Of a stretch of 33,744 nucleotides of DNA, positions 32,502-33,744 are shown piece by piece. Origin of the DNA: Marinoscillum sp. (GTDB lineage: Bacteria > Bacteroidota > Bacteroidia > Cytophagales > MED-G16); assembly GCA_002692105.1 (NCBI GenBank), contig NZKG01000009.1:97305-131048 (forward strand), written 5' to 3'. Both the position numbers and the translations under genes were made by a program. The notes under the pieces were generated by a model. The model saw nothing but the letters and a program-made list of their open reading frames with translations, was not told the DNA's origin and ran no database searches. Each line of letters starts with the position of its first letter. Position 1 is the first letter of the stretch.

Positions 32502-33744
32502 ATGAGGTTAATTACACTATTATTAATCATTTTAAATTTTAAAGGTCTATCGCAAGAAAACTCCATTGAGGGGACAATTATAGATAGCGAAACGCTTCTA
32601 CCAATAGAAAACGTTGAAATACAAATAAAAAACTCCAAATTAAGAGCAGAGACTAATAATCAAGGTAAATTTTCTTTCAATAGTTTAGAGGATGGTGTTT
32701 ATGAGTTGTTAATTTTTAAACCGAATTTCAAACAAATTAAAAAAACAATTACACTTTCTGAAAATAAAATTGAATTTGACCTAAGCTTGGAGGAGAACTA
32801 CATAAATCTACCAGAACTCTTAGTTCAAAGTTTCTCTCTTATTAATGGTGAAAAAAATAGAAGAGAAGCAATTGGTTCTGCACACTACATAACTAACAAG
32901 GAGTTAAATAAATACAACAACACAAACATCCACCAGATTCTTTCAAAAATACCCGGAGTGAACATGCAAGAAGAGGATGGTTTTGGATTAAGACCAAATA
33001 TAGGAATTAGAGGAACTGGAATAGAAAGAACGTCTAAAATTACAATTATGGAAGATGGAATATTGATGGCTCCAGCACCATACTCCTCGCCAGCGGCCTA
33101 CTATTTTCCAACAGCAGGAAGAATGAACTCAGTTGAAATATTAAAAGGGTCCAGTCAAATAAAATCAGGCCCCTTAACTAATGGCGGTTCGATAAATTTT
33201 ATTTCTACACCCATACCTGAATCTTTTAAATCCTCAATAAAAATGATAGCAGGGACGAATACTTACAGAAACTTTCATGGTTATTCAGGCGGTACGTTTA
33301 ATAATTTTGGTGTACTCATTGAGGGATACAATTATGGTTCTGATGGATTCAAAAAATTGGAAAACAATGAATCAACAGGATTTAATAAAACCGATTATAA
33401 TATTAAATTAAATTATAAGGGAAATAATTCATCGAAAATATATCACGAAAGCATATTTAGTTTGGGTGTAACAAATGAAAATTCGAATGAAACTTATCTT
33501 GGATTAAGCGAAGAAGATTTTCAGACAACTCCATATAAAAGATATGATGCGTCACAATTAGATAATATGAAAGCAAATCAAGAAAGGGTTTCAATTAAGA
33601 ACTATATAGAGTTTAAAAATGGGTTTAACATATCCTCCAGCATATACTTTAATAAATTCCATAGAAATTGGTATAAACTTCAAAGCATAGTTCATGAAAA
33701 CAATAAAATTGGAATTTCATCTCTTTTCAATGATAATGATGACG
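32502..33744 (+). CDS. FecA-like TonB-dependent receptor (partial, N-terminal part)
   Basis: The frame starts at ATG 32502 (a second in-frame ATG lies at 32460) and runs off the window after about 414 residues. A signal peptide (MRLITLLLIILNFKGLSQ) precedes a carboxypeptidase-regulatory-like domain (IEGTIIDSETLLPIENVEIQ, to about residue 95). The plug follows, with IHQILSKIPGVNMQEEDG, RPNIGIRGTG and VEILKGSSQIKSGPLTNGGS, then the first barrel strands. TYLGLSEEDFQTTPYKRYDA matches the Fe(III)-dicitrate (FecA) type of receptor. It probably imports a ferric chelate across the outer membrane with TonB energy. Start 32502 is preferred because it places the charged residue just before the hydrophobic core. 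It diverges from hemA. Confidence 0.88.
   Translation, partial: MRLITLLLIILNFKGLSQENSIEGTIIDSETLLPIENVEIQIKNSKLRAETNNQGKFSFNSLEDGVYELLIFKPNFKQIKKTITLSENKIEFDLSLEENYINLPELLVQSFSLINGEKNRREAIGSAHYITNKELNKYNNTNIHQILSKIPGVNMQEEDGFGLRPNIGIRGTGIERTSKITIMEDGILMAPAPYSSPAAYYFPTAGRMNSVEILKGSSQIKSGPLTNGGSINFISTPIPESFKSSIKMIAGTNTYRNFHGYSGGTFNNFGVLIEGYNYGSDGFKKLENNESTGFNKTDYNIKLNYKGNNSSKIYHESIFSLGVTNENSNETYLGLSEEDFQTTPYKRYDASQLDNMKANQERVSIKNYIEFKNGFNISSSIYFNKFHRNWYKLQSIVHENNKIGISSLFNDNDD

Noticed and set aside
1-33744. Mobile elements, CRISPR arrays, defence or phage genes
   Set aside because: No transposase, integrase, direct-repeat array or phage-type reading frame was seen; all gene content is chromosomal housekeeping or envelope-related.

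Overview
This is AT-rich DNA (roughly two thirds A+T by eye) with very short or negative gene spacing. It reads as a chromosomal segment of a streamlined member of the Bacteroidota, most likely a marine Flavobacteriales-type genome. The lineage evidence is a PorP/SprF-family protein of the type IX secretion system (T9SS), DUF4271 and DUF4199 proteins, a T9SS C-terminal sorting domain on a DUF1501 protein, an S9B dipeptidyl peptidase, a TonB-dependent receptor with a carboxypeptidase-regulatory-like N-terminal domain, and the absence of clear Shine-Dalgarno sites. I see no insertion sequence, phage gene or CRISPR array. No stretch longer than 300 bases lacks a gene.

Layout. Positions 1-2407 (minus strand) hold DUF4271, a HemD-like paralogue and a PorP/SprF protein cut by the window edge; this looks like a T9SS/envelope neighbourhood. 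Positions 2387-11900 are housekeeping and accessory genes in alternating orientation: hemW, uvrA, a TIGR01777 epimerase, an orphan secreted protein, a MoxR ATPase, a thioredoxin-type ArsC homologue, DUF4199, a coupled DUF3050-pirin pair and a small charged protein. Positions 11965-17671 hold dipeptidyl peptidase IV, thymidine kinase, tRNA-Leu(UAA), tRNA-Gly(GCC) and mutS. Positions 17753-21609 hold a DUF1800-DUF1501 pair, the second member carrying both a twin-arginine signal and a T9SS sorting domain, and a SpoU-type RNA methyltransferase. Positions 21587-32331 (minus) form one tight run: hemA-hemC-hemD-hemB-hemL-hemE-hemN-hemH-hemJ, followed by a sulfotransferase-like gene and a class IV aminotransferase gene. 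A FecA-like TonB-dependent receptor diverges from hemA and leaves the window at 33744.

How the genes work together. The hem run encodes every step from glutamyl-tRNA to protoheme, and an iron-siderophore-type receptor starts from the same 170-bp intergenic region, so iron import and heme synthesis are physically linked. HemW, a heme chaperone, is elsewhere in the window. PorP/SprF and the CTD-bearing DUF1501 protein show that T9SS is used. The most striking anomaly is hemC: its reading frame is broken only at a run of 11 A (coding strand), while all catalytic residues on both sides are intact. This could be an assembly error, a recent mutation, or a gene rescued by transcriptional slippage. 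Other points worth a second look are the HemD paralogue beside T9SS genes, the aminotransferase/sulfotransferase pair, the DUF3050-pirin pair, and a 7-1-7 palindrome between moxR and the arsC-like gene.
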